A DNA stretch of 64,000 bases from Virgibacillus ndiopensis (lineage in GTDB: Bacteria > Bacillota > Bacilli > Bacillales > Amphibacillaceae), in assembly GCF_900187325.1 (NCBI RefSeq), contig NZ_FZMZ01000005.1:744001-808000 (forward strand). Direction: 5' to 3'. How positions within the stretch are numbered: the first letter of the stretch is position 1; the number at the start of each line of letters is the position of its first letter. This document shows, one piece after another, positions 54,765 through 63,725 of this stretch. The notes under the pieces are model-generated. The model ran no database searches and was not told the DNA's origin. It was given only the letters and a program-made list of their open reading frames with translations. The position numbers were made by a program, and so were the translations under genes.

Positions 54765-54905
54765 ATGGAGCATTTGTCGGATGAACTGTTGTTGGAATCT
54801 TATTATAAAGCAAATGAATTAAATTTAAGCCCGGACTTTCTTTACCTGATTGAAGAAGAAATTCAAAAAAGATCGTTAACCCATAAAATAAAGTGTTCCA
54901 GTTAA
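54765..54905 (+). CDS. sda: sporulation inhibitor Sda
   Basis: Sda binds the histidine kinase KinA (and KinB) and stops phosphorelay activation when replication is disturbed. The 46-residue protein has the characteristic Leu-Ser-Asp-Glu-Leu-Leu and Glu-Ser-Tyr-Tyr-Lys-Ala start and the second helix Phe-Leu-Tyr-Leu-Ile-Glu-Glu-Glu-Ile with Arg-Ser-Leu after it, forming the antiparallel hairpin of the family. An AGGAGG site precedes the ATG. It is divergent from yqeG and preceded by a DnaA-box cluster. Confidence 0.93.
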   Translation: MEHLSDELLLESYYKANELNLSPDFLYLIEEEIQKRSLTHKIKCSS

Positions 54906-55252
54906 TTAAGCTTCAACAACAACATTAAAACGTGTATCATTTTGTTAACTCTTGTCATTTTTATGAATGATAGGGGTTTTTTATTTTTTATGCACCCATA
55001 ATATGATAAGCTATCCTTTGAAAATCTTTTTATAAAAACTTTATGCAAATGACTTTTAACTATATAATATGTTTAGAAGATTATTGCTATGGTAGGGTAG
55101 AATTCCAATTTCATTTTATCCTTCCTTACCTAAACCTCAGATTATTGTTTAAGTAATTCAATCCTCGAAAAACATCTTCATATATAAAATTTCTAGTAAA
55201 TTATATATGATTGGAAAAGCTATACTTTAATACTTAGGAGGAATCCAATGAA
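54906..55252. other. 347-base spacer between sda and mrpA
   Basis: This spacer contains the sda terminator and an AT-rich leader before mrpA. A TATAAT at 55063-55068 is a possible -10 box, but no good -35 is at the right distance. No gene was seen. Confidence 0.5.
54948..54980 (+). terminator. sda terminator
   Basis: actcttgtcatt (54948-54959) pairs with aatgataggggt (54966-54977) through Watson-Crick and G-U pairs, followed by a long T run. Confidence 0.8.
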
Positions 55253-57592
55253 ATGATATTTACAGTCTTAATACCACTTCTACTTGCTTGTTTTGTTCCA
55301 TTAATAAGTAAACTCAAAGATAAAATACATACTGGTATCTTTATATTTTTCATTCCCTTTGTTATTTTTCTATATTACATACAATTTGTAGGTTCCGATT
55401 TTACCACAATGAAACAAACAATTAATTGGATTCCGTCTCTTGGAGTAAACTTCAACTTTTATCTAGACGGACTAAGTTTGTTATTTGTGTTATTAATTAG
55501 TGGTATTGGTGCACTTGTTGTTTTATATTCTATCTATTATTTAGGCAAAGATGAACGTCTTGGCCATTTTTATGTCTATTTATTGATGTTTATGGCAGCA
55601 ATGCTAGGTGTTGTTCTGTCAGACAATATATATGTGCTTTATACATTTTGGGAACTGACATCCATTTCATCCTTTTTATTAATTGGATATTGGCATTTCA
55701 ATGAACGTTCACGATACGGAGCATTAAAATCAATGCTCATTACTGTATTTGGCGGTTTAAGCATGTTTGGTGCTTTTATATTGTTATCTGTCATAACTGA
55801 TACAACTAGCATTCAATCCATGATCGAGCAAAAAGATATTATTTTGAACAGTACATATTTGCCTTTTATATTAGTATTGCTTTTATTGGGAGCATTTACA
55901 AAGTCTGCACAATTTCCATTCCATATTTGGTTACCAGATGCAATGGAAGCGCCGACACCTGTTAGTGCTTACTTACATTCAGCAACAATGGTAAAAGCTG
56001 GATTGTTTTTAGTAGCACGATTTTCTCCTATTTTCTCTAGCTATGAATGGTTTTTCATCATTGTAAGCATTGTTGGGATTATAACATTATGCTGGGGATC
56101 ATATATGGCTGTCAGACAAACTGACTTAAAAGCCATCCTTGCATTTTCAACGATTAGTCAATTAGGAATGATCATGGCGATGCTTGGATTTGGTACAGAT
56201 CTAGCAATTTATGCTGCTGTATTCCATATTTTAAATCATGCTACCTTTAAAGGAAGTCTATTTATGGTTGCGGGGATAGTTGACCATGAAACAGGAACTA
56301 GAGATATCAGAAAACTTGGTGGCTTACTCACATTCATGCCGATGACAGCAACACTTGCTTTATTTGGAACCTTCTCAATGGCAGGTATCCCATTGCCATT
56401 TTTAAATGGGTTTTATAGTAAAGAATTATTCTTTGATTCCAGTATTCACTTAACAAGTAATGGATTAAGTTCATTTGCGGAATTTCTTGTACAAGTTATA
56501 CCATATTTAGCAGTTTTCGGAAGTATCTTTACATTCGTTTATTCGATGTATTTCTTTTTCGGGGTTTTTGGAGGGAAAAACCAGCTTAGCCTTTTACCGA
56601 AAAAGCCTCATGAAGCACCGATAGGCATGTTAATTTCGCCTATCATCTTGGTTTTGGGTGTCATCGTAATTGGACTATTTCCGAATTTAGTCAATGGTAC
56701 ATTTCTTGCTCATGCTGCTGATGCAGTCAAGGGTACGGTAGCAGAAGAGCTACATATCCTTTTTTGGCATGGATGGAAAACTCCATTAATAATGTCTCTA
56801 ACTGTTGTAGGAATTGGTATTGTTCTTACATTGACTCGAAAAAAGTGGGCAGGAGTATATCGCTTCATACCTGGGAAACTTAGCTTATTCAAGCTGTATG
56901 ATATCGTATTAGAAAAACTAAATTCCGTATCAAAAGGCATAACGAAACAATACATGACAGGTTCATTAAGACTATATGTCGCCATCATACTTGGTGTTAC
57001 GCTTACGCTTACTTTCATTACAATGTTTGCTACAGGCGGTGTAACTATCCAATTTGATAATTTAGCAGACGTAAGGGTTATTGAAGTGTCTGTTGTTTTT
57101 ATCATGATCGTTGCAGCAATTGGAACCATTTTTGCTAGAAACAACGTAGCTATCATTTTAATAGCTGGTGTTGTGGGGTACGGGGTTGCAGTTCTTTTTG
57201 TGATATATCGAGCACCGGATTTAGCATTAACACAGTTAGTAATCGAAACAGTATCTGTAGTATTATTTTTACTTTGTTTCTATCACATGCCCAAACTTCG
57301 TAAACGAGATGAGACGAAAAGTTCAAAATCCATTAATATTATTATTTCGGTTGGGTTTGGAGCATTAATGACAATTATCGGAATTTCTGCACATAGTAGT
57401 AAATGGTTTGATTCTATCGCCGACTACTTTATCGAAACATCATACAAATTAGGCGGCGGACATAATATAGTAAACGTTATTCTTGTAGACATGCGTGGCT
57501 TCGATACCTTGTTTGAAATTACCGTATTAGGGATTGCTGCACTCGCTATATTTAGCCTCGTTAAATTAAAGAAAAATAAGGAGGCAGAATAA
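55253..57592 (+). CDS. mrpA: Mrp Na+/H+ antiporter subunit A
   Basis: MrpA is the largest subunit of the multisubunit Na+/H+ antiporter that expels sodium and keeps the cytoplasm near neutral in alkaline or salty media. The 779-residue protein has the complex I NuoL-like core with conserved Glu and Lys in membrane helices (Trp-Glu-Leu-Thr-Ser-Ile-Ser-Ser-Phe-Leu near 130; Phe-His-Ile-Trp-Leu-Pro-Asp-Ala-Met-Glu-Ala-Pro-Thr-Pro-Val near 223), the DUF4040 domain and a C-terminal Met-Arg-Gly-Phe-Asp-Thr segment. It ends normally and is not fused to MrpB. GGAGG lies 11 bases before the ATG. Confidence 0.96.
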   Translation: MIFTVLIPLLLACFVPLISKLKDKIHTGIFIFFIPFVIFLYYIQFVGSDFTTMKQTINWIPSLGVNFNFYLDGLSLLFVLLISGIGALVVLYSIYYLGKDERLGHFYVYLLMFMAAMLGVVLSDNIYVLYTFWELTSISSFLLIGYWHFNERSRYGALKSMLITVFGGLSMFGAFILLSVITDTTSIQSMIEQKDIILNSTYLPFILVLLLLGAFTKSAQFPFHIWLPDAMEAPTPVSAYLHSATMVKAGLFLVARFSPIFSSYEWFFIIVSIVGIITLCWGSYMAVRQTDLKAILAFSTISQLGMIMAMLGFGTDLAIYAAVFHILNHATFKGSLFMVAGIVDHETGTRDIRKLGGLLTFMPMTATLALFGTFSMAGIPLPFLNGFYSKELFFDSSIHLTSNGLSSFAEFLVQVIPYLAVFGSIFTFVYSMYFFFGVFGGKNQLSLLPKKPHEAPIGMLISPIILVLGVIVIGLFPNLVNGTFLAHAADAVKGTVAEELHILFWHGWKTPLIMSLTVVGIGIVLTLTRKKWAGVYRFIPGKLSLFKLYDIVLEKLNSVSKGITKQYMTGSLRLYVAIILGVTLTLTFITMFATGGVTIQFDNLADVRVIEVSVVFIMIVAAIGTIFARNNVAIILIAGVVGYGVAVLFVIYRAPDLALTQLVIETVSVVLFLLCFYHMPKLRKRDETKSSKSINIIISVGFGALMTIIGISAHSSKWFDSIADYFIETSYKLGGGHNIVNVILVDMRGFDTLFEITVLGIAALAIFSLVKLKKNKEAE

Positions 57593-57940
57593 ATGGAAAT
57601 TATTATTTCAATCCTTGCAGGTATACTTTTTGCTACAGCAATCTATAATTTACTGCAAAAACAAATACTCAGAATCATTATCGGAACAGTACTTCTATCT
57701 CATGGTGCCCATTTGTTTATTTTAACGATGGGCGGATTAAAGGATAGAAAACCACCTATTTTAATAGATGGGATTCATGAAATTGAGAAATATGTAGATC
57801 CATTGCCACAGGCTTTAATTTTAACATCGATCGTTATTAGCTTTGGTATTACAAGTTTGCTGTTGGTTCTAACCTATCGAACAATAAATGAAAATAAAAC
57901 GGATGACATGGCACAATTGAGGGGTGAAGAAAATGAGTAA
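57593..57940 (+). CDS. mrpC: Mrp Na+/H+ antiporter subunit C
   Basis: This NuoK-like subunit has 115 residues and three membrane segments, with Gly-Thr-Val-Leu-Leu-Ser-His-Gly-Ala-His near residue 32 and the conserved Asp-Pro-Leu-Pro-Gln-Ala-Leu-Ile-Leu-Thr-Ser-Ile-Val-Ile block near 67. It begins directly after the mrpA stop, with an AAGGAGG site inside mrpA. The usual mrpB gene between A and C is missing. Confidence 0.95.
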   Translation: MEIIISILAGILFATAIYNLLQKQILRIIIGTVLLSHGAHLFILTMGGLKDRKPPILIDGIHEIEKYVDPLPQALILTSIVISFGITSLLLVLTYRTINENKTDDMAQLRGEENE

Positions 57941-59408
57941 TTTAGCAGTACTGCCTATTATCATCCCATTAATATCAGGAATCATCCTAGCTTTTTTTCA
58001 TAAAAAAGTAACTGTTTCCAGATGGTTAACACGGATTCTAACCATTGGTAACTTAGGGTTAGTTTCATATATTACTTGGATTGTTTTTAACGAAGGTTCC
58101 ATTATTTTAGAAACTGGTGGCTGGGAAGCACCGTATGGAATCATATTAGTAGCTGATCCACTTGCAATTACGCTCGTACTAACTACAAATATCGTTGCAA
58201 CAGCATGTGCTTTTTATGCTTCCCACTCGATGAATATAAAAGAAGAGACACATTATTTTTACGCGTTTTTCTTCTTTTTAATTACTGGGGTATCTGGTGC
58301 GTTTTTAACAGGGGATCTCTTTAACCTATTTGTTTTCTTTGAAGTTTTATTGATGGCTTCCTATGCACTTATCGTTTTAGGCGGAGGGAAGGTTCAATTA
58401 CGAGAATCGATCAAGTATGTGTTAATTAATCTATTCTCGTCTGTTTTATTCGTAACGGCTGTAGCTTTTCTATATTCTGTAGTTGGTACAGTAAATATGG
58501 CTCATATTGCTGAGCGTGTTCAAGAGGTTGATCAAAAAGGCATTTTAACAACCATTGCTGTGCTACTGTTTTTTGTTTTTGCAACAAAGGCAGCGCTATT
58601 TCCATTATACTATTGGATGCCTAAATCCTATATCGTACCAAATCCTGTTGTCTCCGCATTGTTCGGAGCATTGTTGACGAAAGTCGGGATCTATTCGATA
58701 TTACGAGTATTCTCATTAATTTTTGTCTATAAGCTAGACTTAACACATCATGCATTTATCTGGTTTGCTGGTTTATCGATGATCTTTGGGATTATCGGAG
58801 CATTATCTACATCCAATATTAAATTGATTGTAGCCTATAACATTATTCCGGCCATTGGGTTTATCATCATGGGAATCGGTGTGTTTAATCAGGATGCTAT
58901 GAGTGGTGCAGTTTACTACTTAGTTCACGATATGATCATCAAATGTGCCCTATTTTTACTTGTTGGAACGATAGCATATGTCGCTGGTACATCTGATCTT
59001 CGGAAATTTAGTGGTCTAATTCATTATTATCCTGTCCTTGGATGGCTATTGTTTGTTTCCGCCTTTATTCTGGCAGGCGTCCCACCATTTAGTGGATTTA
59101 TCGGAAAACTATTGTTATTAAAAGGTGCATTAACAAATGACGAAATTGTGATTGTCGTCTTAGGTTTACTATCGAGTCTTTTGATCCTGTATTCTATTAT
59201 GAAAATATTTATCCAAGGCTTTTGGGGTGAAAAGGACGAATCCTTTGTAAAGAAACCTACAAAAGGATTCGTGGGACCAGTTGTATTCTTGTTAGCATTT
59301 TCTGTTATTCTAGGTATAGGAGCAGAATTTATTTATCCATCAATCGACACGATTTCAACCTATCTACTCGATCCAGAAGTTTATATTGATTCTGTTTTAA
59401 AGGAGTAA
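57933..59408 (+). CDS. mrpD: Mrp Na+/H+ antiporter subunit D
   Basis: This NuoN/M-like subunit is thought to pump protons. The 491-residue protein has about 14 membrane segments, with Leu-Phe-Asn-Leu-Phe-Val-Phe-Phe-Glu-Val (conserved Glu) near 130 and Ala-Thr-Lys-Ala-Ala-Leu-Phe-Pro-Leu near 218. The ATG at 57933 overlaps the mrpC end and follows GAGGGGTG, so translation is coupled. Confidence 0.95.
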   Translation: MSNLAVLPIIIPLISGIILAFFHKKVTVSRWLTRILTIGNLGLVSYITWIVFNEGSIILETGGWEAPYGIILVADPLAITLVLTTNIVATACAFYASHSMNIKEETHYFYAFFFFLITGVSGAFLTGDLFNLFVFFEVLLMASYALIVLGGGKVQLRESIKYVLINLFSSVLFVTAVAFLYSVVGTVNMAHIAERVQEVDQKGILTTIAVLLFFVFATKAALFPLYYWMPKSYIVPNPVVSALFGALLTKVGIYSILRVFSLIFVYKLDLTHHAFIWFAGLSMIFGIIGALSTSNIKLIVAYNIIPAIGFIIMGIGVFNQDAMSGAVYYLVHDMIIKCALFLLVGTIAYVAGTSDLRKFSGLIHYYPVLGWLLFVSAFILAGVPPFSGFIGKLLLLKGALTNDEIVIVVLGLLSSLLILYSIMKIFIQGFWGEKDESFVKKPTKGFVGPVVFLLAFSVILGIGAEFIYPSIDTISTYLLDPEVYIDSVLKE

Positions 59409-59414
59409 TGAACT

Positions 59415-59891
59415 ATGGCCTTTCAAGTTGTCATTAATTTAATTATCGCGTTATTGTGGATGTTCCTTAGTGAATCATATACTGTTCCCAGTTTTATAGC
59501 AGGGTATTTATGGGGGATTCTATTATTACTATTACTAAACCGCTTTGTACCAGATTCCTTTTATCTAAGAAGGTTGTACAAAATAATAAAACTTATCCTC
59601 CTATTTATAAAGGAACTAATTTCATCAAATATTGATATCATTAAGCTAGTGTATAAGCCTAAATTGGACATTGAGCCAGGAATATTTTCAATGCCCACTG
59701 AATTAACAAGTAATTGGGAAATTACATTGCTTGCAAATTTAATCACATTAACACCTGGCACCCTTTCCGTTGCAATCTCAAGTGACAACTCACATATTTA
59801 TATTCATGCAATGGATATAGACGATATTGAAGAATCGATTAATTCAATTAAAAATACATTTGAAAAGGCTATTATGGAGGTGACACGATGA
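59415..59891 (+). CDS. mrpE: Mrp Na+/H+ antiporter subunit E
   Basis: This 158-residue subunit has two or three N-terminal membrane segments and a soluble C-terminal domain with Ala-Asn-Leu-Ile-Thr-Leu-Thr-Pro-Gly-Thr-Leu, typical of MrpE. AAAGGAG precedes the ATG, 6 bases after mrpD. The end overlaps mrpF (ATGA). Confidence 0.93.
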   Translation: MAFQVVINLIIALLWMFLSESYTVPSFIAGYLWGILLLLLLNRFVPDSFYLRRLYKIIKLILLFIKELISSNIDIIKLVYKPKLDIEPGIFSMPTELTSNWEITLLANLITLTPGTLSVAISSDNSHIYIHAMDIDDIEESINSIKNTFEKAIMEVTR

Positions 59892-60199
59892 ATGACCTCC
59901 TTGAATTGACTAAACAATTGATTGAAATAACAATAGTGATATGTGTCATTGGAATATCCATTTCCTTATTATTACTTTTATATAGGGCACTTGTTGGTCC
60001 ATCTAATGCGGATAGAGCAGTAGCACTAGATGGAATTGGTATCAATCTAATGGGATTAGCAGCGTTATTAGCTATTATTATTGTGACAACCAAGTTGAAT
60101 GATGTCATCTTATTAATCGGTATTCTTCTTTTCCTTGGTACAATAGCGATTGCTAAATTTCTTGAAAAGGGTGTTATCATTGATAGAAATATGGATTAA
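59888..60199 (+). CDS. mrpF: Mrp Na+/H+ antiporter subunit F
   Basis: This small subunit (103 residues) has three membrane segments and the family motif Gly-Pro-Ser-Asn-Ala-Asp-Arg-Ala-Val-Ala-Leu-Asp near residue 38. It starts within the end of mrpE behind GGAGGTG. MrpF has been linked to bile salt resistance in B. subtilis. Confidence 0.93.
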   Translation: MNDLLELTKQLIEITIVICVIGISISLLLLLYRALVGPSNADRAVALDGIGINLMGLAALLAIIIVTTKLNDVILLIGILLFLGTIAIAKFLEKGVIIDRNMD

Positions 60200-60560
60200 G
60201 ATCATTATAAATATTTTAATTGTATTGCTTCTGTTATCTGGAACATTTTTCATATTATCAGGTTCAATTGGCGTTATTCGATTTCCTGATGTTTATACTC
60301 GATTACATGCTGCAACCAAAGCATCAACCTTAGGAATAGCTGGTGTATTAATTGGTGCGTTCTTGTTTTTATACGTAACCTATTCCATTATTAGCGGAAA
60401 GTTACTACTGGCAATTGTCTTCACATTACTTACAGCGCCGGTTTCAGGTCATATGATATCAAGAGCAGCGCATAAAAATGGGGTAAAACCTGTTACAAAC
60501 AATAGAAATGATGCATATGAAGACGCCATACAGCTTTATAAGAAGAATAATTTTGAGTGA
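60180..60560 (+). CDS. mrpG: Mrp Na+/H+ antiporter subunit G
   Basis: This 126-residue subunit has three membrane segments and the motif Ser-Ile-Gly-Val-Ile-Arg-Phe-Pro-Asp-Val-Tyr-Thr-Arg-Leu-His-Ala-Ala-Thr-Lys. The start is taken as the TTG at 60180, behind AAGGGTG and overlapping mrpF by 20 bases; a frame 10 codons longer has no good site. It is the last gene of the mrp operon. Confidence 0.92.
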   Translation: MIEIWIKIIINILIVLLLLSGTFFILSGSIGVIRFPDVYTRLHAATKASTLGIAGVLIGAFLFLYVTYSIISGKLLLAIVFTLLTAPVSGHMISRAAHKNGVKPVTNNRNDAYEDAIQLYKKNNFE

Positions 60561-60584
60561 CTTTCAAGTGAAAAGTCACTTTTT
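60556..60584 (+). terminator. mrp operon terminator
   Basis: agtgacttt (60556-60564) pairs with aaagtcact (60572-60580), followed by T. The 5' arm overlaps the mrpG stop codon. Confidence 0.85.
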
Positions 60585-60684
60585 CTTTTAGTTTTGAATT
60601 ACGGACAGACACAATTTTATGAAAACCTTCATAAGGATAATTATATAGGCAATAGCCTAGAAAGCTTTAAGGAGGTGCATGTGT

Positions 60685-61392
60685 TTGTCAGGAATACTAA
60701 GTGTTCTTGCATTACTTATCAAGGAAGCGTTATTTTTTGTATCGTACGTTAAAAATCATGCCTTTCCACAGCCTCTTCCTCCAGAAGATGAGGCAAAATA
60801 CATTAAACAGATGCAAGATGGAGATGAAGAAGCTCGTAACAAATTAATTGAACATAACCTGCGCCTGGTTGCTCATATTGTGAAAAAATTTGAAAATACC
60901 GGCGAAGACATGGAGGATTTAATTTCAATTGGCACAATTGGATTAATTAAAGGTATTGAAAGTTTTTCCGTAGACAAAGGTACGAAGCTTGCGACGTATG
61001 CCGCTCGATGTATAGAAAACGAGATCTTGATGCATTTAAGAGCATTAAAAAAGGTAAAAAAAGATGTATCCCTGCATGATCCAATTGGTCAAGATAAGGA
61101 AGGAAACGAAATAAGCTTAATTGATATATTAGAGGCAGATAGTGAGGATGTTATTGAGTATATCCAACTGAACATGGAAATTGATAAAATGAAAGATTAC
61201 TTATCCATTCTAAATAGTAGAGAAAAAGAAGTAATTATTTACCGGTACGGTATAAATGATTATCAGGAAATGACCCAAAGAGAAATAGCAAAAAAATTGA
61301 ACATATCCAGAAGTTATGTATCACGAATTGAAAAACGGGCGCTGATGAAGGTATTCCATGAGTACTTCCGTAAAGAACGCCGTGGACATTAA
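60685..61392 (+). CDS. sigK: sporulation sigma factor SigK (pro-sigma-K)
   Basis: SigK is the late mother-cell sigma factor that drives coat and cortex genes. The 235-residue protein has a hydrophobic prosequence (about 1-18) just before [11 protein letters not shown], where SpoIVFB should cut. Region 2 ([13 protein letters not shown]) and the region 4 helix-turn-helix ([12 protein letters not shown]) follow. The TTG at 60685 is preferred because it lies 9 bases from AAGGAGG; the ATG 6 bases upstream is too close. The gene is uninterrupted, unlike B. subtilis, where the skin element splits it. Confidence 0.95.
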   Translation: MSGILSVLALLIKEALFFVSYVKNHAFPQPLPPEDEAKYIKQMQDGDEEARNKLIEHNLRLVAHIVKKFENTGEDMEDLISIGTIGLIKGIESFSVDKGTKLATYAARCIENEILMHLRALKKVKKDVSLHDPIGQDKEGNEISLIDILEADSEDVIEYIQLNMEIDKMKDYLSILNSREKEVIIYRYGINDYQEMTQREIAKKLNISRSYVSRIEKRALMKVFHEYFRKERRGH

Positions 61393-61420
61393 TCCTACTA
61401 TTCTATAATTCTTCAAAAAA

Positions 61421-61448
61421 AGCGCGATGATCTAAAATCATACGCGCT
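61421..61448 (-). terminator. yrhC terminator
   Basis: agcgcgatgat (61421-61431) pairs with atcatacgcgct (61437-61448) with one bulge, followed on the minus strand by a run of T. It overlaps the yrhC stop and may also end sigK transcripts. Confidence 0.75.
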
Positions 61449-61668
61449 CTTCTAATTTAGCCTTTAAACGGCGGAAGCGTAATCCAAACAAAGATACAAT
61501 CACTGTCATACCAAATGACAGATTAAATAAAAAATCTCCATCATTGGTTGGTTGAATATAGGTATCTATTACAGCGCCCAAATAAAGGTAGATACTTAAT
61601 AGCAATAACGTTATCATAAAACGTTTATAGTCTTTTAGTTTTAACTCCAGTTCTTTTCTTTTGTTCAT
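61438..61668 (-). CDS. yrhC: YrhC family membrane protein
   Basis: This 76-residue protein has a charged N-terminus (Met-Asn-Lys-Arg-Lys-Glu), two hydrophobic segments (about 18-36 and 48-64) and a basic C-terminus. It matches the YrhC family, found next to mtnN in Bacillus. Function is unknown. Two ATG codons follow GGGGAG; the second is spaced better. Confidence 0.82.
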   Translation of the reverse strand: MNKRKELELKLKDYKRFMITLLLLSIYLYLGAVIDTYIQPTNDGDFLFNLSFGMTVIVSLFGLRFRRLKAKLEERV

Positions 61669-61742
61669 CATACTCTCCCCTTCCCCTATGCAAATCATAA
61701 CACAAGATCTGTGGGTATCTGGGAGGTAAATGATGGATGCTA

Positions 61743-62432
61743 TTACAGCTCTTTCATCATAGCAATGATTAATTCTGATGCATTTTTTGCCGCTCTTTCT
61801 AAAAACTCATCAAAAGAAATGGACGATTGTTTGCCTGCAATATCTGACAAGGCACGAATGATAACAAATGGCTTACCATATTGGTAACATACTTGCGCTA
61901 CGGCTGCAGCTTCCATTTCAGCAGCAATCATTGTTGGGAATTTTTCCTTTACAAATGCTACACGGTTTGAATTCTCCATAAACGAATCTCCAGTAGCAAT
62001 AATACCTTCTTTCGATTGGATATCCAATCCGCTAATAACTTTTGAAGCTATTGTAATTAGCTCTGTATCGGCAGCAAACATTGCTGGCATACCTGGAACT
62101 TGTCCATATGCGTAGTCAAACGCCGTTACATCCACATCATGATGAACCACCTGCGTTGAAATGACAACATCTCCAACCTCAAGGTCCTCAGCAAAGCCAC
62201 CAGCAGATCCTGTATTGATAATGTGTGAAGGTGAAAAACGTTCATGCATAATCGTTGTAGCCATTGCTGCATTTACTTTTCCAATTCCTGATTTTAGCAA
62301 AACAACTTCTTTGCCTTGTAACATTCCCTCGACGAATAAGCAACCTACAACTGTTGTTTCTTGTTTTTCTGTCATGTTTTCTAATAAAAATGCTACTTCT
62401 TCATCCATTGCTGCGATTATTCCAATTGTCAC
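61743..62432 (-). CDS. mtnN: 5'-methylthioadenosine / S-adenosylhomocysteine nucleosidase
   Basis: MtnN cleaves methylthioadenosine and S-adenosylhomocysteine, recycling products of SAM use. The 229-residue protein has the conserved Gly-Ile-Ile-Ala-Ala-Met-Asp-Glu-Glu start, Ile-Asn-Thr-Gly-Ser-Ala-Gly-Gly, Ala-Ala-Glu-Met-Glu-Ala-Ala-Ala-Val and Arg-Ala-Leu-Ser-Asp catalytic Asp block. It starts with GTG behind TAGGAGG. It sits between yrrS and yrhC. Confidence 0.97.
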   Translation of the reverse strand: MTIGIIAAMDEEVAFLLENMTEKQETTVVGCLFVEGMLQGKEVVLLKSGIGKVNAAMATTIMHERFSPSHIINTGSAGGFAEDLEVGDVVISTQVVHHDVDVTAFDYAYGQVPGMPAMFAADTELITIASKVISGLDIQSKEGIIATGDSFMENSNRVAFVKEKFPTMIAAEMEAAAVAQVCYQYGKPFVIIRALSDIAGKQSSISFDEFLERAAKNASELIIAMMKEL

Positions 62433-62458
62433 GAAAAAGCCTCCTATATTGTTCGATG

Positions 62459-63127
62459 CTATTTTTTATCATTCTCTTTTAAAACTTCCACTTTTGTTGG
62501 CTGCCAACCTTTGTTTTCCACCCAAGATAAGTAAACACGATATGTTTCTGTTTGAGCATTGTTGGAAACCGTTCCAATTACTTTCTGATCTCCGCCATTT
62601 TCTAGCCACCATGTAATCATGTCACCATCCTGAAGGCCCGTTGCTACGCGAATGGCATTTTCCATTTCGATTCGATCCTGGGTTCCTTCATCATAGGTTG
62701 TCGTATGCGGTCCCTGTTGTTCCGTACCAATCGGTTCCCAGTTACCTGTATATGCTGATTCAACATTCGCATCGTCTGATTCAACCGGTTCTTTTTCAAC
62801 TTCAGTATTATTATTGGATGAATCATCAGAAGTATTCTCATCATCCGTAGTATTTTCTTCATCAGTCGAAGCATTATCTTCGTCAGTGTTTGTGGAATCA
62901 TCAGTCTCTGCATTATCTGTTTTTTGATCAGAATCACTTGTCGTTTCTCTGTTTGATATATTATTTGGTAGTTCAGTAGGTTCGTCATCGCCTCCGCCAA
63001 ATATAAATATTCCTATCAGAACAACAATGAATATACCACCAAGAACTAGCGTGATGGACAGTAATTTCGTATTTTTTCTTCTTTTTTCAAATTTATCGAC
63101 ACGCGAATGATTATCAAAGTCAGACAT
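62459..63127 (-). CDS. yrrS: YrrS family membrane protein (DUF1510)
   Basis: This 222-residue protein has a basic cytoplasmic N-terminus (Lys-Arg-Arg-Lys-Asn-Thr-Lys), one membrane segment (about 22-45), an Asp/Glu/Thr/Ser/Asn-rich low-complexity linker (about 50-120), and a conserved C-terminal domain (Trp-Glu-Pro-Ile-Gly-Thr near 131; Ile-Thr-Trp-Trp-Leu-Glu-Asn-Gly-Gly-Asp near 171; Val-Tyr-Leu-Ser-Trp-Val-Glu-Asn). This is the YrrS layout, found beside pbpI in B. subtilis. The role is unknown, probably at the cell wall. GGGAGGG precedes the ATG. Confidence 0.9.
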   Translation of the reverse strand: MSDFDNHSRVDKFEKRRKNTKLLSITLVLGGIFIVVLIGIFIFGGGDDEPTELPNNISNRETTSDSDQKTDNAETDDSTNTDEDNASTDEENTTDDENTSDDSSNNNTEVEKEPVESDDANVESAYTGNWEPIGTEQQGPHTTTYDEGTQDRIEMENAIRVATGLQDGDMITWWLENGGDQKVIGTVSNNAQTETYRVYLSWVENKGWQPTKVEVLKENDKK

Positions 63128-63179
63128 TCATCTTCCCTCCCATACTATACTCTATTATAGTATCATATTTTTTATGAGA

Positions 63180-63690
63180 ATATGATATGTCAGTTTTAGA
63201 ATGGATAATTTTGACTAGGATTAAAACGCCGCTATCGTCATCTCCCGCTCCATCGCCAAATCCAATTCTACCTTGATTCCTTTTTAAATCAAGTGTTACA
63301 AGTAATTTGAAAACAGTAACAAGGATAAAATATACTGCAGCATAACCTGGAGTACCAGGTTCATAGGTTAATACAGTACTACTCAAAATATCATCACCAA
63401 GTATTGTACTATCACCTATATTTTTAAAAGTAATATTAGGAATACCCTAACTTCAGATGTATGATCACCTTCTTCCCAGTTATCTCAACGGAATTTACGG
63501 TCACCTTAAACTTCGAATGGTTATACGATCCCTATATCTCCAATCCCTAATTCAAAATAATCCTTTCCCTATTTATTTTCGGTATCTTTTTTCACATTTT
63601 CATCATCGATTGTTTCAGTTCATTTAATTTCTCTGTATCACTTGAATCATCACTACACCCAATTATCACTAAAAGCACTATTTTTATTTC
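63180..63690 (-). pseudogene. decayed lipoprotein gene
   Basis: Read on the minus strand, the piece near 63675-63610 encodes Val-Leu-Leu-Val-Ile-Ile-Gly-Cys-Ser-Asp-Asp-Ser, a lipobox with following polar linker, but with no start codon in frame. Later pieces in shifted frames give Asp-Tyr-Phe-Glu-Leu-Gly-Ile-Gly-Asp and Thr-Phe-Lys-Asn-Ile-Gly-Asp-Ser-Thr, like the extracellular beta domain of DUF4352-type lipoproteins. Many stops and frameshifts break the reading. An 88-codon frame at 63120-63386 is only its surviving 3' part. It fills the 598-base gap between yrrS and the next gene. Confidence 0.65.
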
Positions 63691-63725
63691 TTAGAGTCGA
63701 GATTAATTACTAAATATAAGGCTAT

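Noticed and set aside
63120-63386. 88-codon minus-strand ORF as an intact gene
   Set aside because: It is the 3' remnant of the broken lipoprotein gene; it has no ribosome binding site and runs into the yrrS start.
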